DNA of 35,954 nucleotides from an uncultured Clostridia bacterium (GTDB lineage: Bacteria; Bacillota; Clostridia; Oscillospirales; Oscillospiraceae), in contig CAMWQV010000002.1 of assembly GCA_947176425.1 (NCBI GenBank), positions 1 to 35,954 on the forward strand. Reading direction: 5' to 3'. This document shows, one piece after another, positions 1 through 7,603 of the stretch. A model generated the notes under the pieces. It searched no databases. It saw nothing but the letters and a program-made list of their open reading frames with translations, and was not told where the DNA came from. Made by a program: the position numbers and the translations under genes. Numbering within the stretch: position 1 is the stretch's first letter; each line of letters opens with the position of its first letter.

Positions 1-1
1 C

Positions 2-880
2 ACCGCCACCCCTGCTCCCAATGACGTCATGGAATTGGGCAATCACGCGGAGTTCCTGGGTATTATGTCATACTCGGAGATGCTGGCGATGTTTTTCGTC
101 CACGACGGAGGCCAAACCAGCAAATGGAGGCTGAAGGGACACGCGCAGGATGTGTTTTGGAAATGGATGGGCTCATGGGCTGTGGTGCTGGACAGCCCCG
201 CCACTCTGGGCTACTCTGCTGAGGGATACGACCTGCCAGCGCTGAACATCCACGAGATCATTGCAGATGGGGGCGAGGCGGTGACAGAAGCGCTGTCCCT
301 CACCCAACGGCGGCAGGCACGGAAGGAAACCCTGGCCCTGCGGTGTGCTGCTGCGGCAGAGCTGGTCAATTTCTCTGACGAGCAGTGGCTGGTCTGGTGT
401 GACCTGAACGCCGAGAGCGATGAGCTAACACGGCTCGTCACTGGCGCAGTGGAGGTCAAGGGCAGCGATAAGCCGGAGCACCGAAGCAGAGCTATGCTGG
501 GTTTTTCTATGGGGCTGGTGAAGTGCCTAGTGACCAAGCCCTCTATCGCCGGGTTCGGTATGAACTGGCAGCAGTGCCACAATATGATCTTTGTCGGCCT
601 GTCTGACAGCTATGAGCAATATTATCAGGCGGTGCGGCGGTGCTGGCGCTTTGGTCAGAAGCGGCCTGTGGATGTTTACATCGTTATCAGCAGTCGGGAG
701 GGCTGTGTGAAGGAGAATATCCAGCGCAAGCAGGCGGACTGCGAGCATATGCGCGACGCAATGGTGGCTCAGACAAAGGAGATCACTCAGAAGGAACTGC
801 AAAGCACCTGCCGGCTTGCCACCCCATACCGGCCCTGCACCGATCTTCATCTGCCAGACTGGAGGGAGTTTTCAGCTTGA
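2..880 (+). CDS. SNF2-type DNA helicase, C-terminal part (5' truncated)
   Basis: The reading frame is open to the left edge of the window, so the N-terminal ATPase half is missing. The visible part ends with helicase motifs V and VI: an IAGFGMNWQQC segment (about residues 180-190 of the visible part) followed by QAVRRCWRFGQ, the arginine-finger motif of superfamily 2 SNF2-like enzymes. It should couple ATP hydrolysis to movement on duplex DNA. The gene stops at 878-880, overlapping the TTG start of the methyltransferase, so the two are probably translationally coupled and may act together, as helicase/methylase pairs do in many Firmicutes phages. The internal ATG at 29 is not the true start. 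The family call is firm; the exact role is inferred. Confidence 0.85.
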   Translation, partial: TATPAPNDVMELGNHAEFLGIMSYSEMLAMFFVHDGGQTSKWRLKGHAQDVFWKWMGSWAVVLDSPATLGYSAEGYDLPALNIHEIIADGGEAVTEALSLTQRRQARKETLALRCAAAAELVNFSDEQWLVWCDLNAESDELTRLVTGAVEVKGSDKPEHRSRAMLGFSMGLVKCLVTKPSIAGFGMNWQQCHNMIFVGLSDSYEQYYQAVRRCWRFGQKRPVDVYIVISSREGCVKENIQRKQADCEHMRDAMVAQTKEITQKELQSTCRLATPYRPCTDLHLPDWREFSA

Positions 881-1830
881 ATGTATTAGACCAGAGCGTC
901 AGCGAACGCTTTACCCTCTACCAGGGGGACTGTGTGGAAGTGCTGCATGGTATCCCTGACAACACTATCCACTACTCCATCTTTTCCCCGCCCTTTGCCA
1001 GCCTCTACACCTACTCGGACAGCGACAGGGACATGGGGAACTGCAAAGACGACGCTGAGTTTCAGCAGCACTTTTCCTTCCTGATCGCCGAGCTGTACCG
1101 GGTCATCCTGGCTGGGCGGCTGGTGTCGGTCCACTGTATGAACCTCCCGGCCATGAAGAGCCGGGACGGATTCATTGGTGTGAAGGACTTTCGCGGCGAT
1201 ATCATCCGCTTGTTCACCGAAGGCGGCTTCATCTATCACAGTGAGGTATGCATCTGGAAGAACCCAGTCACCGAGATGCAGCGCACCAAGGCACTGGGCC
1301 TGCTTCACAAGCAGATCCGCAAGGACAGCGCTATGAGCCGCCAGGGCCTACCTGACTACGTGGTCACCTTCCGCAAGCCAGGTGAGAATACCGCGCCCAT
1401 ATCCCACACGATGGAGCAGTTCCCCGTGGACGTGTGGCAGCGGTACGCCTCTCCTGTGTGGATGGACATTCGCCAGAGCAACACCCTCCAGCGCAAATCT
1501 GCGCGAGACGAGAAGGACGAAAAACATATTTGTCCTCTCCAGCTGGACTTGATCGAGCGCTGCATCGATCTGTGGACTAATTTGGGTGACATCGTGCTGG
1601 ACCCGTTCTGCGGTATCGGTTCTGTGCCCTATCAGGCGGTCCTCATGGGCCGCCGCGGGCTGGGAGTGGAGCTGAAGGACACCTACTACCAGCAGTCGGT
1701 GAAAAACCTCCAGGCGGCGGAGCAGGAGGTGAATGGGAAAATTGGATTGGACCAGGTGCGCTGCCGCTGTCCGAACTGCGGAGTGAAGGTACCGGGTAAG
1801 GTCTGTTCCATCTGCGGGACGGAAGTTTAG
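877..1830 (+). CDS. DNA methyltransferase, beta-class (N4-cytosine/N6-adenine type)
   Basis: This is a 317-residue SAM-dependent DNA amino-methyltransferase. The catalytic motif IV (SPPF, residues 37-40) precedes the SAM-binding motif I (DPFCGIGS, near residue 243), the permuted order typical of the beta class. The SPPF tetrad fits N4-cytosine or N6-adenine methylation. The last ~22 residues form a small zinc ribbon (CRCPNC and CSIC), a likely DNA- or protein-contacting add-on. I choose TTG at 877 because GGAGGG at 861-866 is well placed and the start overlaps the helicase stop; a longer upstream frame would run deep into the helicase gene. It may protect phage DNA from host restriction. No cognate restriction enzyme is visible. 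Confidence 0.88.
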   Translation: MNVLDQSVSERFTLYQGDCVEVLHGIPDNTIHYSIFSPPFASLYTYSDSDRDMGNCKDDAEFQQHFSFLIAELYRVILAGRLVSVHCMNLPAMKSRDGFIGVKDFRGDIIRLFTEGGFIYHSEVCIWKNPVTEMQRTKALGLLHKQIRKDSAMSRQGLPDYVVTFRKPGENTAPISHTMEQFPVDVWQRYASPVWMDIRQSNTLQRKSARDEKDEKHICPLQLDLIERCIDLWTNLGDIVLDPFCGIGSVPYQAVLMGRRGLGVELKDTYYQQSVKNLQAAEQEVNGKIGLDQVRCRCPNCGVKVPGKVCSICGTEV

Positions 1831-1842
1831 GAGGTGCGGGCC

Positions 1843-4140
1843 GTGCAGCACGACCGCAAAATAACCATATCCATCGGCAACAGCCGCAAGTCCGTGAACT
1901 GGACCCCGGCGACTATGCTGATCTCGGAGTTCTACGCCCGGCTCCAGATCCCTACCAGAGGAACGGAGACGCTGGCGGAATATCTCAACATGAAGAAGGG
2001 CCAGCAGGATGAGCTGAAGGACTGCAACGGCGGCTTTGTGGCCGGCGCGCTGTCCGGCCCCCGCCGCAAGGCCAACGCAGTCACCGGGCGGGATATCATC
2101 ACCTTGGACCTGGATAACATTCCCGCGGGGGGCACGGAGGACGTGCTGCGCCGGGTGGAGGGGCTGGGCTGCGGCTACTGCGTCTATTCCACCCGCAAGC
2201 ACAGCTCAGCGGCCCCAAGGCTTCGAGTTCTCCTGCCACTTGACCGCACGGCGACGGCGGACGAGTACGAGCCCCTGGCTCGTAAGATGGCCGAGTACAT
2301 CGGTCTGGAGCTGGCTGACCCTACCACATTCCAGGTCTCCCGGCTCATGTACTGGGCGTCCTGCTGCGCCGACAGCCAATATGTCTACACGTGGCAGGAT
2401 AAGCCCCTCCTATCTGCCGATGGCCTGCTGGCCCAGTATGCGGACTGGCGGGACTGCCGCTTGTGGCCCCAGGTGCCAGGGGCTGTGAGCCTGCCTAAGC
2501 TGGCAGTGAAGCAGGGCGACCCGGAGGCCAAGAGCGGCGTTGTGGGGGCGTTCTGCCGCACTTATGACGTGTACAGGGCCATGGACGAGCTGATCCCCGG
2601 CGTGTATGAACCGGTGGACAATATGCCGGGGCGGTACACCTACCTTGGCGGGTCTACAACGGGCGGGGCCGTGGCCTACGACGATGGCAAATTCCTCTAC
2701 AGCCACCACGCAACTGACCCATGCAGCGGGCGGCTGGTGAACGCCTTTGACCTGGTGCGGCTGCACAAATTTGGGGAGATGGACGACGAGGCTCAGCCGG
2801 GGACACCTACGGTACGGATGCCCAGCTATCTCGCTATGTGTGAGTATGCTAAGCAAGACGATGGAGTAGCGGAGCTGATGGCTCGTGAACTAGTGACGGC
2901 GGTGGAGGACTTCCAGGGTGTAACCGACGAGACCGCACTGATGGAACTGGGAAAACGGGCAGGCGATAATCTGTCAGAATCCATTGTCACCACTGCGTTG
3001 AGGGCGTTCGATATTCAGGTCCGAAAAAACCTCATTACAGGAAAAGCAGAGATCATCGGAATGCCCCGCAAATACTCCAAGGAGGAGGCTGCGAATACCC
3101 TCCCCGTCTATTTGATGGACAAGCTGAAAGCAGTCGGTGTGAAGGGCGTGACGAAAACATCTGTAGCGGACTATTTGGCAAATATTGTGGACGTGGGGCG
3201 CTATAACCCGGTGCTGGATATGCTGCATAACACCGTGTGGGATGGGGTGTCCAGGTTCCCGGTGCTGCTGAAGATCATCACAGTATCGCCGGATAGTTTC
3301 CACGCGGTGTTGGTTAAAAAGTGGCTCATTCAGTGCGTGGCGTTGGCCCATAACGAGCCAGGGCACTTGCAGGCAGCGGATGGCGTGCTGGTTCTCCAAG
3401 GGGACCAGCGCATCGGTAAAACGCACTTTTTCCGGAGGCTTGCAATTTGGGAAGACTGGATCGCGGAAGGCGTTTCACTGGATATGCGCAACAAAGACGA
3501 TATTATACGGGCGACGGGGGCCTGGATCACCGAGCTAGGGGAGCTGGACAGCACCTTAAAGCGGGAACAGGCCAGCTTAAAGGCATTTATTACACAGCGG
3601 ATGGACTCCATTAGAGCGCCTTATGCGCGGTCAGAGACCAACCGGCCACGGAGGACTTCTTTCTGCGCCACGGTGAATCCGGGGGTGTTCCTCCGGGATG
3701 ATACCGGTGGAAACCGCTGGTGGACTGTGCCAGTTGGAAATATCGACACTCAGGCGCTGATTGAGCTGCCAGATTCCTGGTTCATCCAGCTGTGGGCCGA
3801 GGTCATGATGTGGTGGAAGCAAAATCCGCAGGGATTCCGGCTGACACGTGCGGAGCAGGCGGAGCTTGGCCGGGTAAATCAGGTTTATCAGGAGCCGCTG
3901 GCAGGGGAGGAGGAGCTTCGCTCCCTGTTAGATTTTGAGCTGCCGCTGGAGCACTGGACGCGCTATTCAGCATCAGAAATCAAGAAGCGTTTCTTCTGTG
4001 GAGACCGGACAACGTCGGCACAAATTGGCAGATTATTAATGAAATTGGCCCGTGAAGACAAACGAATAAAATGTATAAATATTCACAATATCAAAAAATA
4101 TATACTGCCTGTCAAAAGCGATTTTAGCACCAAAGGTTAG
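1843..4140 (+). CDS. VapE/VirE-family primase-helicase
   Basis: This is a 765-residue replication protein. The N-terminal third looks like an archaeo-eukaryotic primase domain, with a LDLD metal-binding motif (D89, D91) and a YSTRKHSS segment downstream. The C-terminal half is a VirE/D5-like helicase with a P-loop (GDQRIGKT, about residues 520-527), an ITELGELD Walker-B-like strand and TGGNRWW near the end of the ATPase core. It should prime and unwind DNA at the phage origin. GTG at 1843 is preferred because AGGAGG lies at 1829-1834; GTG at 1834 overlaps that site. The 3' half is visibly more AT-rich than the 5' half, and the stop codon lies inside a long inverted repeat. Confidence in the family is high. 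Confidence 0.9.
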   Translation: MQHDRKITISIGNSRKSVNWTPATMLISEFYARLQIPTRGTETLAEYLNMKKGQQDELKDCNGGFVAGALSGPRRKANAVTGRDIITLDLDNIPAGGTEDVLRRVEGLGCGYCVYSTRKHSSAAPRLRVLLPLDRTATADEYEPLARKMAEYIGLELADPTTFQVSRLMYWASCCADSQYVYTWQDKPLLSADGLLAQYADWRDCRLWPQVPGAVSLPKLAVKQGDPEAKSGVVGAFCRTYDVYRAMDELIPGVYEPVDNMPGRYTYLGGSTTGGAVAYDDGKFLYSHHATDPCSGRLVNAFDLVRLHKFGEMDDEAQPGTPTVRMPSYLAMCEYAKQDDGVAELMARELVTAVEDFQGVTDETALMELGKRAGDNLSESIVTTALRAFDIQVRKNLITGKAEIIGMPRKYSKEEAANTLPVYLMDKLKAVGVKGVTKTSVADYLANIVDVGRYNPVLDMLHNTVWDGVSRFPVLLKIITVSPDSFHAVLVKKWLIQCVALAHNEPGHLQAADGVLVLQGDQRIGKTHFFRRLAIWEDWIAEGVSLDMRNKDDIIRATGAWITELGELDSTLKREQASLKAFITQRMDSIRAPYARSETNRPRRTSFCATVNPGVFLRDDTGGNRWWTVPVGNIDTQALIELPDSWFIQLWAEVMMWWKQNPQGFRLTRAEQAELGRVNQVYQEPLAGEEELRSLLDFELPLEHWTRYSASEIKKRFFCGDRTTSAQIGRLLMKLAREDKRIKCINIHNIKKYILPVKSDFSTKG

Positions 4141-4275
4141 GGTAGGTTAGGGTAAATTCTATATAGAGCTAAAATTAAGAGTTTTAAGGGAAAATAAGAA
4201 AACAGAGAAAACCTATAAAGTCTTTAAAACCTTAATTTACGGGCTATAAGAAAAATACCCTAACCCACCCTAACA
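4135..4275. repeat. Long imperfect inverted repeat with TTAGGG-like arms; candidate replication origin
   Basis: The outer arms are GTTAGGGTAGGTTAGGGTA (4136-4154) and its complement at 4256-4274, with one mismatch in 19. Moving inward, TATAG pairs with CTATA, and AAATTAAG/GTTTTAA (4172-4187) pairs with TTAAAACCTTAATTT (4224-4238) with one bulge. The structure is therefore a long stem with internal mismatches around an A-rich centre of about 35 bases. It fills the only AT-rich gap in the early region, directly after the primase-helicase gene. An origin or replication-initiator binding site is inferred. A transcript hairpin is an alternative, but no T-tract follows. Confidence 0.7.
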
Positions 4276-4304
4276 CAGAAGCAATTGAAAGGAAGAAATT
4301 TAGC

Positions 4305-4541
4305 ATGAAAGATTTACGAGATTATCTGTGGAAAGGTCTGGATTTGAAGAATTTTGCAGTGGTTGCGATATGGCCTCAAAACAAAAAGGAGGCAGTGATC
4401 TTTATGCGGTATCGAGGGCCGCGGGAAGACCCTTATCCGTGGTGCATTGAGTATCGAGGTAATGGCCACTATTTCCAGACGCCAGGTGATGCAATAGACT
4501 ATTGCGAAAAACGAAAATTTATACAGGAGATACCGGTGTAA
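4305..4541 (+). CDS. Hypothetical small phage protein, 78 aa
   Basis: A 78-residue soluble protein with no signal peptide or membrane segment. It is rich in aromatic residues (several W and Y) and reads like a compact alpha/beta domain. I do not recognise the family. The start is supported by AAAGGAAG at 4288-4295, upstream of ATG 4305. Its TAA stop overlaps the ATG of the nuclease gene by one base, so it belongs to the DNA-metabolism operon. It lies immediately downstream of the inverted repeat, so a role in replication is possible but not shown. Confidence 0.65.
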   Translation: MKDLRDYLWKGLDLKNFAVVAIWPQNKKEAVIFMRYRGPREDPYPWCIEYRGNGHYFQTPGDAIDYCEKRKFIQEIPV

Positions 4542-4828
4542 TGCTTGAAAAAGACGTAGAGCGCTACCTCCGGGAGCAGGTCAAGAAAAAGCTGAGAGGT
4601 ATGGCGCTGAAATTCGTAAGTCCCGGATTGAGTGGGGTGCCGGACAGGGTGGTCCTGCTGCCAGGCGGGCGGGTGGCCTTTGTGGAAACCAAGGCTCCTG
4701 GTAAAAAGCTGAGAGCCTTGCAGGCGCATGTCTGTGGGATGATCGCCGCCATGGGCTTTGAGGTCCGGCAGATCGACACCCGGGCAGGCGTGGACGCGTT
4801 CATCCTGGAGATGGGGGCAGAACAGTGA
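4541..4828 (+). CDS. VRR-NUC domain nuclease
   Basis: A 95-residue single-domain VRR-NUC protein of the PD-(D/E)xK superfamily. It shows the GVPDRVVLLPGG segment carrying the catalytic Asp, followed by VAFVETKAPG carrying the ExK pair, then a helix with a QAHV motif. Such stand-alone phage nucleases are thought to process branched DNA during replication or recombination. The start at 4541 is chosen because AGGAGA precedes it and it overlaps the previous stop; an upstream frame would add 13 residues with no ribosome site. The end overlaps the GTG start of the next helicase, a common VRR-NUC/SNF2 pairing in Firmicutes phages. Confidence 0.9.
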   Translation: MLEKDVERYLREQVKKKLRGMALKFVSPGLSGVPDRVVLLPGGRVAFVETKAPGKKLRALQAHVCGMIAAMGFEVRQIDTRAGVDAFILEMGAEQ

Positions 4829-6216
4829 AGTACATACCCCACGAGTACCAGACCTACTGCATCCAGCGGGTGGTGGAAGATCCCGCAATTGGGCTGTTCC
4901 TTCGTCCTGGCCTGGGGAAGACAGTCATCACCCTGTCCGCCGTCAACATCCTGAAATATTTTCGCTGGCAGGTGTGCAAAGTGCTGGTGGTGGCACCCAA
5001 GAAGGTGGCTGAGGCCACTTGGAGCAAGGAGGCCGCCAAGTGGGACCACCTTCAGCACCTCCGTATTTCCGTGGTGCTGGGGTCCACCACACGGCGGGTC
5101 AGGGCACTCAATACCCCAGCGGACGTGTACATCATCAACCGGGAAAACGTGGAGTGGCTGGTGGACTACTACAGGCAGGCGTGGCCATTTGACATGGTGG
5201 TCCTGGACGAGAGTACCAGCTTCAAGAACCCAAGCAGTAAACGCTTCAAGGCTATGCGGCGGGTACGGCGGTTTGTGAAAAAGATGGTCCTCCTGACCGG
5301 AACACCGTCCTCCAAGGGGTTGATCGACCTGTGGGCGCAGGTGTACCTTCTGGACGGCGGGACCCGCTTGGGTCCAACACTGGGGGCGTACCGGGAGAGA
5401 TATTTTGACCCTGACCAGCGCAGCCGGACCCAGATCTTCAGCTACAAGGCCAAGGACGGTGCGGAGAGTGCGGTGTTGGCAGCCATCGCTGACATCTGCA
5501 TCTCCATGAAGGCGGAGGATTACTTACAGCTGCCGGAGAACATCTCCCACGAGGTCCCCATTATGCTGGACAGCAAAGCCAAAAAGGCGTATGAGAAATT
5601 TGAGCGCGACCTGCTGCTGGAGGTCGATGAAAACATCATCACCGCTGGCACTGCCGGAGTCCTGACCGGGAAACTCCTGCAATTCTGCAATGGAGCAGTG
5701 TATGGCAGCGAAGGCCAGATCGTGCCGGTGCATGACTGCAAGCTGGAGGCTTACATGGAGCTGCTGGAGCGCCTGGACGGAGAACCCGCACTGACGTTCT
5801 ACGGCTACCAGCACGACCGGGACCGCATTCTGGAGCGCTTGGCTAAGACCAAGCTGAGGGTGAGGGTCTACAAGGGCGTGGAGGACGAGGATGCCTGGAA
5901 CAGCGGCGAGGTGAACGTGCTGCTGGTGCATCCGGCGAGCTGCGCCTATGGACTGAACCTCCAGGCTGGTGGCCGTCATGTGGTGTGGTACGGTCTCAAC
6001 TGGTCCTTTGAGCTGAACGATCAGGGGAACTGCCGCCTGTGGCGGCAGGGTTCCCCTTACGACAAGGTTTTTATTCACTATCTGGTGGTGCAGGGCTGCG
6101 TGGATGAGGATGTCATGGCTGCTATTCGGGATCGGGCAGATACCCATGAGGCGGTTATGCGGGCCCTTAAAGCCAGAATACAGAAGGTCAAGGAGGAAAC
6201 CGACAATGATGGTTGA
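4825..6216 (+). CDS. SNF2/DEAD-box family DNA helicase
   Basis: A 463-residue, apparently complete superfamily 2 ATPase. Walker A is GLGKT (residues 29-33), motif II is LDES (about 127-130), motif III is LLTGTP (about 157-161), and motif VI is CRLWRQG (about 403-409). It starts at GTG 4825, overlapping the nuclease stop, so the two are co-translated and probably work together on phage DNA. This is the second SNF2-like gene in the window; it is short, with little beyond the two RecA-like lobes. The C-terminus overlaps the next small gene by 11 bases. Confidence 0.92.
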   Translation: MKYIPHEYQTYCIQRVVEDPAIGLFLRPGLGKTVITLSAVNILKYFRWQVCKVLVVAPKKVAEATWSKEAAKWDHLQHLRISVVLGSTTRRVRALNTPADVYIINRENVEWLVDYYRQAWPFDMVVLDESTSFKNPSSKRFKAMRRVRRFVKKMVLLTGTPSSKGLIDLWAQVYLLDGGTRLGPTLGAYRERYFDPDQRSRTQIFSYKAKDGAESAVLAAIADICISMKAEDYLQLPENISHEVPIMLDSKAKKAYEKFERDLLLEVDENIITAGTAGVLTGKLLQFCNGAVYGSEGQIVPVHDCKLEAYMELLERLDGEPALTFYGYQHDRDRILERLAKTKLRVRVYKGVEDEDAWNSGEVNVLLVHPASCAYGLNLQAGGRHVVWYGLNWSFELNDQGNCRLWRQGSPYDKVFIHYLVVQGCVDEDVMAAIRDRADTHEAVMRALKARIQKVKEETDNDG

Positions 6217-6400
6217 TAGCTATAACATGGTGCACATGAGGGAGCTGGCGGCACCATTGGAGCCGCCAAACCTGCGGACAGGTGCAGGGCATGGGCATTT
6301 CAGAGTATTTGATTGGGAGATGCCCAAAAAGGACGCCTGGGTAAAGAAACGCAAGCTGGTGAAAATGCGCAAGGCTAGCAGAAAGAGGAACAGGACGTAG
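6206..6400 (+). CDS. Hypothetical small basic protein, 64 aa
   Basis: A 64-residue protein whose C-terminal third is strongly basic (KKRKLVKMRKASRKRNR), which suggests nucleic-acid contact. The start at 6206 follows AGGAGG (6191-6196) with good spacing; a second ATG follows at once. It overlaps the end of the helicase gene in another frame. I recognise no family. Its place between helicase and late regulator is typical of small accessory genes of phage early operons. Confidence 0.6.
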   Translation: MMVDSYNMVHMRELAAPLEPPNLRTGAGHGHFRVFDWEMPKKDAWVKKRKLVKMRKASRKRNRT

Positions 6401-6414
6401 GAGGGAAGCAAAAA

Positions 6415-6567
6415 ATGAGCATTGTGACTGATAAGGACACCATTTTTGTTGATGAACTCATCCGGGAAAACGCTCGACTGACCGTCCAGCATGAAGCTGA
6501 CCATCAGATTATATTGGCGCTTTCAGATCGGGTGGAGCAGCTTGAGAAGGAGGTAGCTAACCAGTGA
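6415..6567 (+). CDS. Hypothetical very small protein, 50 aa
   Basis: A 50-residue acidic, probably helical protein with heptad-like leucine/valine spacing at its C-terminus (LSDRVEQLEKEV), consistent with a short coiled coil. AGGAGGGA at about 6399-6406 precedes ATG 6415, and the TGA stop overlaps the GTG of the next gene by four bases. The position between coupled genes supports a real gene. Function unknown. Confidence 0.6.
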   Translation: MSIVTDKDTIFVDELIRENARLTVQHEADHQIILALSDRVEQLEKEVANQ

Positions 6568-6959
6568 CCCTGAAAGAACTTTCCCAGCTTTACTACCTCA
6601 ACCGGGAGATCGAGATGGACCAGCACCGCCTTCGAGAGTTGGAGGCTAAGGCGCTGTCAGGTGCCCAGGTTATCACTGGGATGCCGCACGGTTCTGGAAC
6701 AGTTGACAAAGTAGGTGCTTTGGTGGCTGAGATGGCGGATGTATGGGAAATGATTGAAGCGAAGCTTCAAAGATGCTTACAGCAGCAAGTGAGTCTAGAG
6801 AAGTATATTTCAGGTATCGATGATAGCCTGACCCGGCAAATTTTTACCTATCGCTTTGTGGAAGGTTTGTCTTGGGAAAATGTAGCAGATAAAATTGGAA
6901 AAGGCTATACAGCTGTGAGTGTGCGACAGATAGCTTGTAGATACGTTAGAAAAAATTGA
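6564..6959 (+). CDS. Sigma-70-like late transcription regulator (DUF1492/ArpU type)
   Basis: A 131-residue protein with an N-terminal coiled-coil-like half and a C-terminal region resembling sigma factor region 4 (RQIFTYRFVEGLSWENVA, then GYTAVSVRQIACRYV). Proteins of this size and layout sit just before the terminase genes in many Firmicutes phages and are thought to switch on late transcription. GTG 6564 overlaps the preceding stop. A candidate target promoter with GTCACA repeats lies directly downstream. The family assignment rests on the HTH pattern and position; activation of the late operon is inferred. Confidence 0.8.
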   Translation: MTLKELSQLYYLNREIEMDQHRLRELEAKALSGAQVITGMPHGSGTVDKVGALVAEMADVWEMIEAKLQRCLQQQVSLEKYISGIDDSLTRQIFTYRFVEGLSWENVADKIGKGYTAVSVRQIACRYVRKN

Positions 6960-6961
6960 AA

Positions 6962-7003
6962 TTGTCACACACGTCACAGCAGTTCTGTGGTATGCTATAT
7001 ACT
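6962..7003 (+). promoter_or_regulatory. Candidate late promoter with GTCACA direct repeats
   Basis: Two GTCACA copies lie nine bases apart (6964-6969 and 6973-6978), followed by -10-like sequences TATGCT (6991-6996) and TATACT (6998-7003). No good -35 box is spaced correctly, which fits a promoter that needs an activator. The sigma-like gene ends three bases upstream and the terminase operon follows. Promoter function is inferred. Confidence 0.5.
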
Positions 7004-7012
7004 GAAAAAAGT

Positions 7013-7051
7013 AAGCCAGACGGTTCCTCTTGAGCGGGGACCGCCTGGCTT
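7013..7051 (+). terminator. Hairpin in the terminase leader (terminator or leader element)
   Basis: AAGCCAGACGGT (7013-7024) pairs with ACCGCCTGGCTT (7040-7051) with one mismatch across a 15-base loop. The following TGTGTTT is only weakly T-rich. It lies between the candidate late promoter and terS. It could terminate early transcripts, be read through late, or mark a packaging site. Which of these applies cannot be told from sequence. Confidence 0.55.
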
Positions 7052-7084
7052 TGTGTTTCGGGTCGAGCGCAAGGAGAGGAGGAA

Positions 7085-7603
7085 ATGCCAAATAAAAAAA
7101 GTGAACAGCCGTGGGAGAGGCAAAAGGGAGAGAGCGCCCAGGCCTTTGAGGCATTTTTTCTTTACCTGGAAATGGGGGCGGACCGGACTCACCAAGCCGT
7201 ATCTCAAGAGTGTAGCAAAAGTATATCTTTAATCCGGCGTTGGAGCAGCGCCTATCACTGGGTGGAGAGGTGTCGAGCATGGGACAACCACCTCCAGCAC
7301 GAGGCCCAAAAAGCGGCAATTGCAGAAGCCAAGTCTATGACCCGCAGGCACATCAAAATGGCTCAGAAGATTCAAGATGCAGCTATGATTGCGCTGCAAA
7401 ATATGGGCAGCCGTATGGTGACACCACAGAATTTCGCCGCTGTTGTAAAACTCGCCGCTGAGTTGGAACGGGCAAATGTAGAGATCGAGGTAAAAACAAC
7501 AACCGAGGCAGTCAGCGGGGCACAGGAAACAGCAGGCCCAAACACCCTGGCCGATGCCATCAATGAGGCGTGGGAAAAACGGAGTGAAGAAGATGAGCCT
7601 TAA
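7085..7603 (+). CDS. terS: Terminase small subunit
   Basis: A 172-residue DNA-recognition subunit of the packaging motor. The N-terminal region (about residues 17-60) has the helix-turn-helix pattern of small terminases, including a SISLIRRWSSAYHWVER segment. A long helical middle suits oligomerisation, and the C-terminus is charged. It should bind the packaging site and recruit the large subunit. GGAGAGGAGG directly precedes ATG 7085. Its end overlaps the start of terL by 11 bases in another frame. The call rests on position, size and the HTH; sequence conservation in this family is low. Confidence 0.85.
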   Translation: MPNKKSEQPWERQKGESAQAFEAFFLYLEMGADRTHQAVSQECSKSISLIRRWSSAYHWVERCRAWDNHLQHEAQKAAIAEAKSMTRRHIKMAQKIQDAAMIALQNMGSRMVTPQNFAAVVKLAAELERANVEIEVKTTTEAVSGAQETAGPNTLADAINEAWEKRSEEDEP

